33,646 nucleotides of DNA from Actinomycetes bacterium (GTDB taxonomy: Bacteria; Actinomycetota; Acidimicrobiia; Acidimicrobiales; Microtrichaceae). The stretch spans positions 1 through 33,646 of the forward strand of contig JAEWED010000230.1 of the NCBI GenBank assembly GCA_023389745.1, given 5' to 3'. The translations under genes were made by a program, and so were the position numbers. Below the pieces are notes generated by a model. That model was not told the DNA's origin and did not search any database. It saw only the letters and a program-made list of their open reading frames with translations. Shown one piece after another: positions 14,253 to 21,972 of the stretch (within the stretch, counting starts at the first letter, position 1; each line of letters opens with the position of its first letter).

Positions 14253-15224
14253 ATGCTCGACTCGTGGTCGCTGCAGGTCCTCGTCGCCGTCGCCGACCGC
14301 GGCTCGTTCTCGGCGGCGGCGGATCAACTCCTCATGACGCAGCCCGGCGTCTCGCGTCAGATCGCCGGGTTGGAACGCAAGTTCGGCGTGCCGCTGTTCC
14401 GCCGCGAGAGCCGCGGGGTGTCGATGACCGAGGCGGGAGCCGAGGCCGTTCGGCTCGCTCGGGTGACGCTGGCGCAGATCGAGCGCTTCGAGGCCACCAT
14501 GCGGTCCTTCGGCGACCTCGACGGCGCGCCGCTGCGGCTCGCCGGGTTCGCCAGCGTGAACACCCACTTCGTGCCGCTCGCGATCCAGCGCTTCACCGAG
14601 GCGCACCCCGAGGTGCAGGTCACACTGCACCACGTCGACCCGTTCGACACGCTGAGCGCGGTGCGCGACGGACAGGTGGACCTCGCGCTCGTCTCCGCCT
14701 GGCAGCTCACCGACGATCCTGACGCGGCGCGGCACGACGCGGACGCGGCGATGCTCGATCCGGACGACATCGCCGGCGTCGACGTGACCGAGCTCGTCGA
14801 CGAGCAGCTGCACGTGGCGCTGCCCGCCGACCACCGGCTCGCCGGCAGGCCCGTGGTCCCTCTCGCCGAGCTCGCCGGCGAGCGTTGGATCGACGGCGCG
14901 TACCCCGATTGCCTCGGGCCCCTCCCCGAGCTCACGCGTGCGCTCGGAGCGGAGCCTGCGATCGCCTTCTTCTGCGACGACTGGAACGGCAAGCAGGCGC
15001 TGGTCGCCGGTGGCGCCGGCGTGATGGTCGTGCCGAGCCTCGCTGGTGTGGCGGTCCGTCGCGACCTCGTGCTGCGACCGACGTCCCCCGCGCTGCCGAC
15101 ACGGCGGCTCTACACCGTCAGCGCTCGACCGCCGTTCCGGACTCCCGCCGTCGAGGCGATGCTGCCGGTGCTCCGCAGCATCGCGGCCGCGCCCGCGACC
15201 GACGACCCCGCACGCGATTCCTGA
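14253..15224 (+). CDS. LysR-family transcriptional regulator
   Basis: A 323-residue LysR regulator. The N-terminal winged helix (1-60) is complete: LQVLVAVADRGSFSAAADQLLMTQPGVSRQIAGLERKFGVPLFRR, then the usual SMTEAGAEAV linker helix. The effector domain begins PLRLAGFASVNTHFVPLAIQRF and includes the subdomain return VDLALVSAW. The ATG at 14253 is preferred to upstream in-frame starts because a TACCCT box lies 6 nt before it and the domain starts at residue 3. LysR proteins normally regulate a neighbouring operon; the methyltransferase/saccharopine-dehydrogenase-like pair just upstream on the same strand is possible, but there is no divergent target. Confidence 0.92.
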   Translation: MLDSWSLQVLVAVADRGSFSAAADQLLMTQPGVSRQIAGLERKFGVPLFRRESRGVSMTEAGAEAVRLARVTLAQIERFEATMRSFGDLDGAPLRLAGFASVNTHFVPLAIQRFTEAHPEVQVTLHHVDPFDTLSAVRDGQVDLALVSAWQLTDDPDAARHDADAAMLDPDDIAGVDVTELVDEQLHVALPADHRLAGRPVVPLAELAGERWIDGAYPDCLGPLPELTRALGAEPAIAFFCDDWNGKQALVAGGAGVMVVPSLAGVAVRRDLVLRPTSPALPTRRLYTVSARPPFRTPAVEAMLPVLRSIAAAPATDDPARDS

Positions 15225-15261
15225 CGCGGGAAGCACCTCACGGGGTGTCGCGGGCGCGTCG

Positions 15262-15267
15262 TAATCT
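15262..15267 (+). promoter_or_regulatory. -10 box of the FHA-kinase operon
   Basis: TAATCT lies 8 nt before the ATG at 15276. No clear -35 and no Shine-Dalgarno, so the mRNA is leaderless or nearly so. Confidence 0.45.
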
Positions 15268-15275
15268 CAGCCGCC

Positions 15276-16001
15276 ATGCTCACGGTGATCGCCAACTCGT
15301 TGACGTTCGAGCTCGAACCGGGAGCATCCATCGTGTTCGGACGCGGGACCGACGACGGCGAGGTGCAGCTCCACCTGAGCGACGACGAACGGCTCCACCG
15401 ACGTGCCGGCCGAGTGCGCGTGATCGGCGACGCGTGCGAGTTGACGAACTCGGGTCGGTGGCTGCACCTCCTGGTGACGTCGCTCGACGGAGCAGGGCGG
15501 GACGACCTCGCTCCTGGCGAGTCCCGGATGATCCCGTGGCGGCGGGTCCGCGTCGACATCCCGCTCGGCGACTCCGAGGTCGGTTTCGAGATGCTCCGCC
15601 ACGGGGTCGCCGCTGCCACGGTGTGCGACGAACCGGCGGTCGACGGGCAGCACACCGTGCAGGCACTGCGGGTGAACCGCTCCGCCGGGTACTTCCGGGC
15701 GCTCGTCGCCCTGTGCGAGCAGCGTCTGATCGACCCCACCCTCGACGAGCTTCCGAGCGATGCCCAGATCGCCCTGCGGCTGAACTCGTTGGGGCTCGAG
15801 GAACGCCACGTCACGGCCAAGGCGGTCGAGCGCCGGCTCAACTACCTCCGCGCCGCGCTGAACCTGCGCGACGACCCCGTGCTCGCAACTGCGGGTCTCG
15901 AACGACGCACATCCCGGCAGCGACTGGCCGATGTCGCGATGTACACCGGCACCGTCCAGCAGGCCGACCTGTGCCTGCTCCAGCCCGAGGATGTCGGATG
16001 A
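15276..16001 (+). CDS. FHA-like domain protein with C-terminal winged-helix region
   Basis: A 241-residue protein. Residues about 1-100 look like a forkhead-associated (FHA) domain: strand LTFELEPGASIVFGRG contains the G-R pair, SDDERLHRR the later H, and ACELTNSGR the terminal N. These FHA hallmarks (G, R, S, H, N) are present in order, but the S-to-H spacing is unusual, so phosphothreonine binding needs proof. Residues about 130-210 (GYFRALVALCEQRLIDPTLDELPSDAQIALRLN to AVERRLNYLRAAL) resemble the winged-helix tail found after FHA domains in actinobacterial proteins. It overlaps the kinase start by 4 nt (ATGA) and is probably its substrate, scaffold or output regulator. Confidence 0.75.
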   Translation: MLTVIANSLTFELEPGASIVFGRGTDDGEVQLHLSDDERLHRRAGRVRVIGDACELTNSGRWLHLLVTSLDGAGRDDLAPGESRMIPWRRVRVDIPLGDSEVGFEMLRHGVAAATVCDEPAVDGQHTVQALRVNRSAGYFRALVALCEQRLIDPTLDELPSDAQIALRLNSLGLEERHVTAKAVERRLNYLRAALNLRDDPVLATAGLERRTSRQRLADVAMYTGTVQQADLCLLQPEDVG

Positions 16002-17833
16002 GCAACCCAGCGATCGAGGGCATCGAGATCATCGAGCTCATCGGACGCGGCGCGTTCAGCACCGTGTACCGGGCGACCGAGCCGGGCCTCGGCCGCACGG
16101 TCGCGGTGAAGGTGGTCGACATCGATGCCGCAGACCTCGAGCGGCGGCGGCGCTTCGAGCGCGAGTGCATCCTGATCGGACGGCTGGCGGCCCACCCGAA
16201 CGTCGTGAGCGTCTTCTCCCAGGGCGCCACCGCCGAAGGCCGTCCGTATCTGGTGATGGAGCTCTGTCCCGCCGGGTCGATGCACGCGATGCTCACGAGG
16301 ACGGGACTGTTCGACCCGATCGAGGTGCTCGAGATCGGCGTCGGGTTGGCGGGGGCGCTCGAGACGGCCCACCGCGAAGGCGTCCTGCATCGCGACCTCA
16401 AGCCCGAGAACATCCTGATCGGCTCCGACGGTGCTCCGAAGGTCGGCGACTTCGGCATCGCGACGCTCGCCGCGGGAGCGACCTCGACGACCACCACCGC
16501 GATGACGCCGGTACACGCGGCGCCCGAGCTGTTCGAGGGACGACCGGCGAGCATCCGCTCCGACGTGTACTCGTTCGGCTCGACCCTGTTCACGCTGCTC
16601 GAGGGGCGGCCGCCGATCACGCTCGAGCTCGGCGAGCTGGCGTCGTTCGTCGGTCGCGCCGCTCGCGAGACCCGCCCGCCCGTAGGGGTGCGCGTGCCGT
16701 CACAGCTCGCTGCGTTGGTCGCCGAGCTCCTGTCGCTCGACCCGCAGCAGCGGCCGGCCTCGATGGCAGAGATCGGGGGCCGGCTGCGGGAGATCCAGGC
16801 ATCGCTGGGTGAACCAAGCTCGCCCCTGGTGGTGATCGAACCGACCTCCGAGACGGTGCAGGTCGAGCCGCACCACGCGGCGTCGACCACCGAGGAGCCC
16901 CGTGGACTCGGGTCGGGGCCGGGCGCCCGCGGGCGCGACACGGCGGATGGCATCGACGGCGCAGCGAGGCCGTCGAGACGCCGCGCGAGTGCCGTGGTCG
17001 GAGTGATCGGCGTGATCGGCCTCGTCGCGTCGGCGGTCGGGATCAGCGCGTGGCTGCGTCGTGGCGACGACTCGGCCTCGGCGGCCGAGAGCGACGTCCT
17101 TGCCGTCGCCGAGACCAGGGATGCGCCCGAGGGGTTCGGCGACATCGAGATCGACTGGCGGAGTCCACGGGCCGAGGGCGACGTGACCACCGAGTTGCTG
17201 CTCGCCCACGATCCGTCTCTCGGCCAGGGCGACTCGGCCGCGCTCGCGATCATGTCCCAGGTCCGGCTCATGCTCGATCCCGAGGTGGCAGCGACTCCGC
17301 CCGGCCAACGGGCGGCGATCCCCCAGCCGCCCGTCGGTCAGCCCTACGACTACCCCGCCCGCGCCGTGATGGACTTCGTCAACCCGATCTCGTTCGCGAC
17401 CACGGAGTGCCGCGGGTTCAAGTCCTCGCTGCTCGGACTGGTCGACGGGCGCTACATGGTCTTCAACGAGGACACCCTGCTCGTGACCTTCGAGCTCGAC
17501 ACGGTCGAGCACGCCCGCGAGCAGTTCGTCGGCACGGCGCTGCAGATGGTTCAGGAGCCGGACCGGTGCGCCGGCTTCGACGACGACGGCTGGCCCACGG
17601 ACCGGACCGACATGCGCATCGAGCGGAACGACTTCGGGATCGAGCGGCCGACGGGCATCGACGACATGGTCACCGGGACGACGACCGATCGGGCGTTGGG
17701 GGCGATCGTTCGCCGCGGCACGGTGGTCAGCTACGTGCGGATGCCGGCGGCCGACCATCCCGACCCGGTCGCCGAGCTGTCACCGATCATCGCCGCGGTG
17801 GCCGCAGCGATGGACGACCACGTCGAGGTCTGA
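15998..17833 (+). CDS. Transmembrane Ser/Thr protein kinase (PknB/PknH type)
   Basis: A 611-residue receptor-like kinase. The Hanks kinase domain spans about 8-270: glycine loop GRGAFSTVY (16-24), catalytic lysine K38, catalytic loop HRDLKPEN (D133), DFG (D151), an activation loop rich in threonines (ATSTTTTAMT, 161-170) as autophosphorylation sites, and APE (175-177). A low-complexity juxtamembrane linker (about 275-330) leads to one transmembrane helix (about 331-352), then an extracytoplasmic region (about 355-611) with two cysteines that could form a disulfide. It has no PASTA repeats, so it is not a PknB-type peptidoglycan sensor; the sensor may be PknH-like but I cannot assign it. It is coupled to the FHA-like gene. 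Confidence 0.92.
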   Translation: MSNPAIEGIEIIELIGRGAFSTVYRATEPGLGRTVAVKVVDIDAADLERRRRFERECILIGRLAAHPNVVSVFSQGATAEGRPYLVMELCPAGSMHAMLTRTGLFDPIEVLEIGVGLAGALETAHREGVLHRDLKPENILIGSDGAPKVGDFGIATLAAGATSTTTTAMTPVHAAPELFEGRPASIRSDVYSFGSTLFTLLEGRPPITLELGELASFVGRAARETRPPVGVRVPSQLAALVAELLSLDPQQRPASMAEIGGRLREIQASLGEPSSPLVVIEPTSETVQVEPHHAASTTEEPRGLGSGPGARGRDTADGIDGAARPSRRRASAVVGVIGVIGLVASAVGISAWLRRGDDSASAAESDVLAVAETRDAPEGFGDIEIDWRSPRAEGDVTTELLLAHDPSLGQGDSAALAIMSQVRLMLDPEVAATPPGQRAAIPQPPVGQPYDYPARAVMDFVNPISFATTECRGFKSSLLGLVDGRYMVFNEDTLLVTFELDTVEHAREQFVGTALQMVQEPDRCAGFDDDGWPTDRTDMRIERNDFGIERPTGIDDMVTGTTTDRALGAIVRRGTVVSYVRMPAADHPDPVAELSPIIAAVAAAMDDHVEV

Positions 17834-17858
17834 GCACGGCAAGCGGCACCGACGCGTC

Positions 17859-17872
17859 GGGGGGCACCCCCC
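17859..17872. repeat. G6/C6 inverted repeat upstream of the secreted-protein gene
   Basis: GGGGGG, CA, CCCCCC directly abuts the -10-like TAGATT at 17874. It is too short-looped for a classical terminator but could be a weak stop for the kinase operon or an operator. Confidence 0.35.
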
Positions 17873-17873
17873 A

Positions 17874-17879
17874 TAGATT
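17874..17879 (+). promoter_or_regulatory. -10-like box of the secreted-protein gene
   Basis: TAGATT sits about 60 nt before the preferred TTG start, leaving a leader that contains a good ribosome-binding site (AGGGAG at 17923-17928). No clear -35. Confidence 0.35.
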
Positions 17880-17934
17880 CCGATGACCGCCCATGGTCAA
17901 GTACCTGGACACACGTCGACCCAGGGAGATGATC

Positions 17935-19410
17935 TTGAGCAGAGCAGCAACGGGCCCGCACCGCCGTGCGAGCCGACGAGTAGGACGGTCACCCGTCGCG
18001 CGGGTCGCACTGGCGGTCGCCGTGATGGCCGGCGTCGCCAGCGTCACCGGCAACCAGCCGGCATCGGCCAGCCCGGAACCGGCCACGTGCGAGGCACTGA
18101 CCGCGGCCGGCAACGCGAACACCAACCGCGCCTACAGGAACAGCTCACCGAGCACCCCGAACGAGGCCATCATCAACCAGCCCGTGGCGTGCCTCGACGA
18201 CGCACCCGACGCGTCGGTGTGGGCCACCCGCTGGTTCAACTACGGGCGCAAGGACCTGTTCCTCAACCCGACGGATCCGAGTCTGCAGCACAAGCGGGGC
18301 GAGATCACGTTGTCGTTCCGCGAGTGGTCCTCACCGATCTACGACGCCGCGGAGGCGACGACCACCCGCAAGCTGTTCAACTCGCACAACTACTGGGACG
18401 ACGGCGCCGTCACGGTCCCGTGGAACCCGGCGTGGGAGCCCTCGGCCAACACCGATGCCGAGATGATCATCGTCGACAGGACCACCGGGAAGGAGTGGGG
18501 CATCTGGATGGAGTCCATCAATCCCTGGTACCTGTTCAACGGCTGCTACTTCCAGTGGGGTTACGACTACCACCCGGAGTGGGGCCACGGGTGTGTCGGG
18601 AGCGTCAAGCTCGCGCAGCAGTACGTCCCCGGGTCCTCGTCGCCGCCGATCAGCGACGTGCGCCACAACTCGACCAGCGACGGGTTCAGCCCCAAGGCGC
18701 GGCGCGGCATGGGCGCGATCAACGGTGTCGCCCTGGTGCCGACCTTCGACGAGGTGAAGTTCGCGGTGGACGAGCTGAAGGCCGGGCGTCTCGACAACGG
18801 CTACATCCACCACGCGCTGAACATGGAGACGTTCAACACCATGTTCGGCAGCGGGTGCACGGCGGCGCAGTTCGCCGATCCCAGCCAGCCCGGCTTCACC
18901 TGCGGCTATGCCGTCGCCCCGGCGACTCGGCTCGAGCACCACGCAGCGACGACTGGCGCGACCGGCATGCCGAACACGAACGAGGCTCGGGCCAAGACGG
19001 TGCCTGAAGGGACACGCTTCTACCTGAAGCTGACCGATGCCGAGATCGAGACCTGGCTGGCCGGTCGAGGTCTCACACCGTCGGATCAGAAGTACTGGAC
19101 GGCCTACGTGTTCGCCCGCAGCCTGCGGGAGTACGGCTGGATCGTCTCGGACACGACTGGCTGGACGTCGTCGATCGCCGTCGACTCGTCCAAGGCGACC
19201 AGCAAGGTGGATGCATGGGCGACCCTCGGCATCGACGTCCTGGCGCACCCGGGAGTCGCGACGGTCGAATCCGAGGCCAACCTGCTCGAAGGCCTCGTGA
19301 CGTCGTCGTCGCAGGTGGGCGTCGTGAAGATCCCCGACACCGGACGCTGCCCGACGCAGCCGGCCCTCATCGGGGTCCCGGCGGCGCTCAACAGGTGCAC
19401 CAACACCTGA
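17935..19410 (+). CDS. Large secreted protein of unknown function
   Basis: About 491 residues. The N-terminus has an arginine-rich stretch (PHRRASRRVGRSPVAR), a hydrophobic core (VALAVAVMAGVASV) and a likely cleavage after ASA, a Sec-type signal peptide. The mature protein is rich in Trp, Tyr, Asn and Gly and has several cysteines, as expected of a secreted beta-rich protein. Recognisable but unassigned blocks include WNPAWEPSANTDAEM, GWIVSDTTGW and KLTDAEIETWLAGRGLT. The TTG at 17935 is chosen because AGGGAG ends 6 nt before it; ATGs at 17929 and 17893 are in frame but lack usable ribosome-binding sites. I see no known catalytic motif; a surface or polysaccharide-related role is only a guess. 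It follows the FHA-kinase operon on the same strand. Confidence 0.75.
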   Translation: MSRAATGPHRRASRRVGRSPVARVALAVAVMAGVASVTGNQPASASPEPATCEALTAAGNANTNRAYRNSSPSTPNEAIINQPVACLDDAPDASVWATRWFNYGRKDLFLNPTDPSLQHKRGEITLSFREWSSPIYDAAEATTTRKLFNSHNYWDDGAVTVPWNPAWEPSANTDAEMIIVDRTTGKEWGIWMESINPWYLFNGCYFQWGYDYHPEWGHGCVGSVKLAQQYVPGSSSPPISDVRHNSTSDGFSPKARRGMGAINGVALVPTFDEVKFAVDELKAGRLDNGYIHHALNMETFNTMFGSGCTAAQFADPSQPGFTCGYAVAPATRLEHHAATTGATGMPNTNEARAKTVPEGTRFYLKLTDAEIETWLAGRGLTPSDQKYWTAYVFARSLREYGWIVSDTTGWTSSIAVDSSKATSKVDAWATLGIDVLAHPGVATVESEANLLEGLVTSSSQVGVVKIPDTGRCPTQPALIGVPAALNRCTNT

Positions 19411-19432
19411 TCAGCGACGAGGACCAGCAGAT

Positions 19433-19465
19433 GGTGACGGCCGGTGCTCTGCACCGGCCGTCACC
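19433..19465 (+). terminator. Strong hairpin terminator after the secreted-protein gene
   Basis: A perfect 15-bp stem (GGTGACGGCCGGTGC with GCACCGGCCGTCACC) and a TCT loop, 22 nt after the stop at 19410. It lacks a U-tract, as usual in high-GC actinobacteria. It is the strongest hairpin I found in the window. Confidence 0.8.
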
Positions 19466-19474
19466 GCGTGTGCG

Positions 19475-19506
19475 CCGACCCTGCCGACCGCCGACCCTGC
19501 CGACCG
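19475..19506. repeat. Perfect 16-bp tandem duplication
   Basis: CCGACCCTGCCGACCG occurs twice head to tail (19475-19490 and 19491-19506), in the 199-nt gap between the terminator hairpin and the next gene. It looks like replication slippage; no function is evident. Confidence 0.8.
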
Positions 19507-19609
19507 TCGACGCGGCAGACTCCTCCGCGGACCGAGCAGGAATCGAGAAGCGCCGGACGATCGGATCGTCCACGCTGACGGTACGGACAAACGATCGGAA
19601 GGACCCCCG

Positions 19610-20074
19610 ATGAGCTACGCAGTGGACTTCGTCGACGTGTCGACCACCGGACTCGAATCGTCACCGGTCGCGGACGCGCTCGCCGGACTCCGGGCGAACG
19701 AGGCCCGCTACTTCAAGAACAAGTTCGACGAGCAGTTCACCGTGCGACCGGCCTCCGAGGCGAAGGATCTGGTCGAGTGGGTGGCCCGGATCCTGAAGGA
19801 AGAACGCGACATCGTCATCGAGTCGCCGCCGCTCGAAGCGGCCGCCGTCGACGCCGACGGCGTGCTCTGGGTGTACGTGTTCTACGAGAGCGGCCTTGCG
19901 ATCAACGTGCTCGACGACCCGAAGAAGCACGCCGTCGGGTTCAAGCTGTCCGACGGCATGGACGTGCCCGACGAGCTGAGCTCGTTCAAGTTCGCGCGTC
20001 AGAAGTCGAAGCTCGCCGGCACCATCCGCGGTTCGTACTTCGTCATCAAGGGCGAGTACGAGCGACCCGTCTGA
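19610..20074 (+). CDS. Conserved-looking hypothetical protein, 154 residues
   Basis: I do not recognise this family. The protein is soluble, without signal peptide or membrane segment, and mixed alpha/beta: an early helix (ALAGLRANEARYFKNKF), a charged helix (AKDLVEWVARILKEER), then strands (AAAVDADGVLWVYVFYESGLAINVL and IRGSYFVIKGEYE). It is lysine-rich compared with its neighbours. The ATG has a strong GGAAGGA 6 nt upstream, so it is clearly translated. It stands alone: a strong hairpin precedes it and the next gene is convergent. Confidence 0.75.
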   Translation: MSYAVDFVDVSTTGLESSPVADALAGLRANEARYFKNKFDEQFTVRPASEAKDLVEWVARILKEERDIVIESPPLEAAAVDADGVLWVYVFYESGLAINVLDDPKKHAVGFKLSDGMDVPDELSSFKFARQKSKLAGTIRGSYFVIKGEYERPV

Positions 20075-20119
20075 CCGACCGGTGCTCGTCGGCGCACACG
20101 CCCGTTCGGTCGCCGCCGA

Positions 20120-20917
20120 TCACTCGGGTTCGACCGACACCAGGTGGAACTCGCCCGACTCGGTGTAGGTCGACTCGCCGATCGGGGAACCGGTGCTGAC
20201 CTCGACCGAGCGCTCGTTCCGCACGGGCAGTCCGGTGTCGACCGCGTACCAGGCCTCGGTGCGCTCGGTGCCGACCTGGGTGCCCGACATCGTCCGCTCC
20301 CGCACGAAGTGGTGTGTGGCGACGGTCGTGCCGCCGACGTCGAGGTCCTCGGCGCCGACGAAGCGGAGGACGCCCTCCGAGATCGACTCACCGTCGACCG
20401 CCTCGTTGGTGCCGACGCAGCGACCGGGCCACTCCTGACCCACCGTCGGGTCCGCCGGGGCGAGCATCGTCGCGTCGTCGCACGCGAAGTCGCTCAGGTT
20501 CGTGATCCCCGTCGCGCCGATCATCCATCGCTGCCAGGACTGACCGCCGACCTCGACGAGGTCGTCGCCGTCGGGGCACTGCACCCACGACTGCCAGTGG
20601 TTCGTGCTGAAGTCGATGCGGAAGGTCCAGCACCCGTCGTCGCCGACCTCGACCGTGCCGGGCATGGACGGCCCCTGGCTCTGCGACAACGGTGGGACCG
20701 AGAGCGACGCGGTGCCCGATCCTTCGTAGCGGTACACACCGGCTTCGGGACGGCGCGTGACAGGGTCACCCTGGGGTGCCACCGATGACGTCGTGCGGGC
20801 TTTCGCCTCGTCGATCGCGACCGGCCGGGAGTTGTCGCGCAGGGTCAGGAAGACCCCGATCCCGAGCCCGACGAGCACGACGACGGCGACCGCAGCGGCG
20901 ATCCATCTTCCTCGCAT
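20120..20917 (-). CDS. Membrane-anchored extracytoplasmic protein of unknown function
   Basis: A 265-residue protein with a single N-terminal helix (about 4-26, IAAAVAVVVLVGLGIGVFLTL) acting as a signal anchor, followed by an extracytoplasmic domain. Four cysteines (in GCWTF, VQCP, FACDD and GRCVG) could form two disulfides. The domain has many beta-type segments (GVYRYEGSGTASLSV, GCWTFRIDF, ATHHFVRER) and resembles a lipocalin-like barrel in pattern only. The ATG has TACAGT exactly 6 nt upstream. It follows the beta-lactamase-like gene on the same strand but has its own promoter. No function can be assigned. Confidence 0.78.
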   Translation of the reverse strand: MRGRWIAAAVAVVVLVGLGIGVFLTLRDNSRPVAIDEAKARTTSSVAPQGDPVTRRPEAGVYRYEGSGTASLSVPPLSQSQGPSMPGTVEVGDDGCWTFRIDFSTNHWQSWVQCPDGDDLVEVGGQSWQRWMIGATGITNLSDFACDDATMLAPADPTVGQEWPGRCVGTNEAVDGESISEGVLRFVGAEDLDVGGTTVATHHFVRERTMSGTQVGTERTEAWYAVDTGLPVRNERSVEVSTGSPIGESTYTESGEFHLVSVEPE

Positions 20918-20923
20918 GCGGCG

Positions 20924-20929
20924 ACTGTA
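20924..20929 (-). promoter_or_regulatory. -10 box of the membrane-anchored protein gene
   Basis: On the minus strand TACAGT lies exactly 6 nt before the ATG at 20917, giving a leaderless start. No good -35 is visible. Confidence 0.5.
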
Positions 20930-21025
20930 GGTGGCACACCGACTCGTCAGCCGAGCGAACGCCCACCCCCGCCGGTGGGGTTCGGCCCCTCGGTCGAGCT
21001 CGACTCCTCGGCGGGAATCGGCTCC

Positions 21026-21853
21026 TCAGTCGGAGCTGACAGGAAGAGGGGTCAGCTCGGCGACCTCGTTGCCGTCGAAGAGGACGGCGATGCGCGCCCC
21101 GCCGGGCACCGGCGTCCCGTCGGCGCGGTGACCGACCGCTGCATGCCGAGCCCGCTCGTCGCGCAGCGGCTGGGCGAACGCGCTGTCGACCATCCCGAAC
21201 GGTCGCAGCACGAGCTCGGCCATCAGGTCCGCGAAGTCGCGACCCGTGACGTCCTCGACGAGCAGCTGGACGATCGTGGTGCCGCCGCCGGAGTACTCGG
21301 TGCGGGTGCGCGGCGCAGCGAAGGACTCGACCGGCGGCGTGTTCGCCGGCGGTCGCCCCCGCAGCACGTCGACGATCGTCGGTAGGTCCGAGTCGACCGG
21401 GTAGCCGGGGAAACCCGCCACCGTCGTCGCGCCGGTGTGGCTCAGCAGGTCCCGCAGGGTGACGGGCCGCTCCTCGGTGTGCGGGCTCGCCGGGAGCGTC
21501 CAACGACGCAGTCCGCGGTTGACGTCCTTGTCCAGGTCGAGCACTCCCTGCTCCACCAGGTGGAGCACACCCACCGCCGCCACCGCCTTGCTGATCGACG
21601 CGGCCTGGAACAGGGTCGTCGCCTCGACCGGGCCGCCATCCGCGCAGCCGCTGCCGTAGCCGGCCGCCCAGGCGATCCGGTCGTCGTCGATGACCGCCAG
21701 CGCCAGACCGGGCACCTGGTAGCGCTCCATGCGCGACGACAGCGTGAAGTGCTCGGTCGGTCGACCGACGACCTCGAGCCCGGGGACGAGCCCGCGCTCG
21801 ACGCGTCCACGACGCTCCGACGTGACCGTGGCTCCTCCGTCGTCGCCTTCCAC
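21026..21853 (-). CDS. Beta-lactamase-family serine hydrolase, apparently missing its C-terminal third
   Basis: About 275 residues of the class C beta-lactamase/EstB-like fold. The nucleophile motif is S-I-S-K (S86, K89 from the GTG start), preceded by TLFQAA; the second motif is EYSGGG, as in many members of this family; RDLLSHTGAT is the usual conserved loop. The protein stops after a GHRADGTPVPGG segment and a short strand (ARIAVLFDGNEVAEL), whereas family members normally run to 350-400 residues and include a later H-G-G/K-T-G motif that is absent here. Either an internal deletion has occurred or this is a natural short form; catalysis is doubtful. The GTG at 21853 is chosen because TACCGT lies 6 nt upstream. 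Confidence 0.75.
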   Translation of the reverse strand: MEGDDGGATVTSERRGRVERGLVPGLEVVGRPTEHFTLSSRMERYQVPGLALAVIDDDRIAWAAGYGSGCADGGPVEATTLFQAASISKAVAAVGVLHLVEQGVLDLDKDVNRGLRRWTLPASPHTEERPVTLRDLLSHTGATTVAGFPGYPVDSDLPTIVDVLRGRPPANTPPVESFAAPRTRTEYSGGGTTIVQLLVEDVTGRDFADLMAELVLRPFGMVDSAFAQPLRDERARHAAVGHRADGTPVPGGARIAVLFDGNEVAELTPLPVSSD

Positions 21854-21859
21854 GTGCCG

Positions 21860-21865
21860 ACGGTA
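21860..21865 (-). promoter_or_regulatory. -10 box of the beta-lactamase-family gene
   Basis: TACCGT on the minus strand, exactly 6 nt before the GTG at 21853. The tandem 8-bp repeat at 21933-21972 begins about 70 nt upstream. Confidence 0.5.
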
Positions 21866-21932
21866 GCGAACCGCCGACACCGCCGGCCGTTCGTCACCCT
21901 CGACGCCGACCTCGATCTGGCATCGTCCGTCA

Positions 21933-21972
21933 AGGCGTTCAGGCGTTCAGGCGTTCAGGCGTTCAGGCGTCC
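21933..21972. repeat. Tandem 8-bp repeat (AGGCGTTC x4, plus one degenerate copy)
   Basis: Four exact AGGCGTTC units at 21933-21964 and a fifth, AGGCGTCC, at 21965-21972. The array starts at the P450 stop codon and lies in the 109-nt gap before the beta-lactamase-family gene. Read on the minus strand it is a run of GAACGCCT, and the P450 stop overlaps its first copies. Such short tandem units are prone to slippage. Confidence 0.9.

Noticed and set aside
15838..17271. 477-codon open frame opposite the kinase
   Set aside because: Serine-, arginine- and threonine-rich antisense translation of a clear kinase gene.
17893..17934. Longer N-terminus for the secreted protein, from ATG 17893 or ATG 17929
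   Set aside because: Neither has a usable ribosome-binding site; AGGGAG is placed for TTG 17935, and the signal peptide is complete from there.
21933..21972. Possible CRISPR array
   Set aside because: Units are 8 bp, contiguous and without spacers, and no cas genes are nearby.
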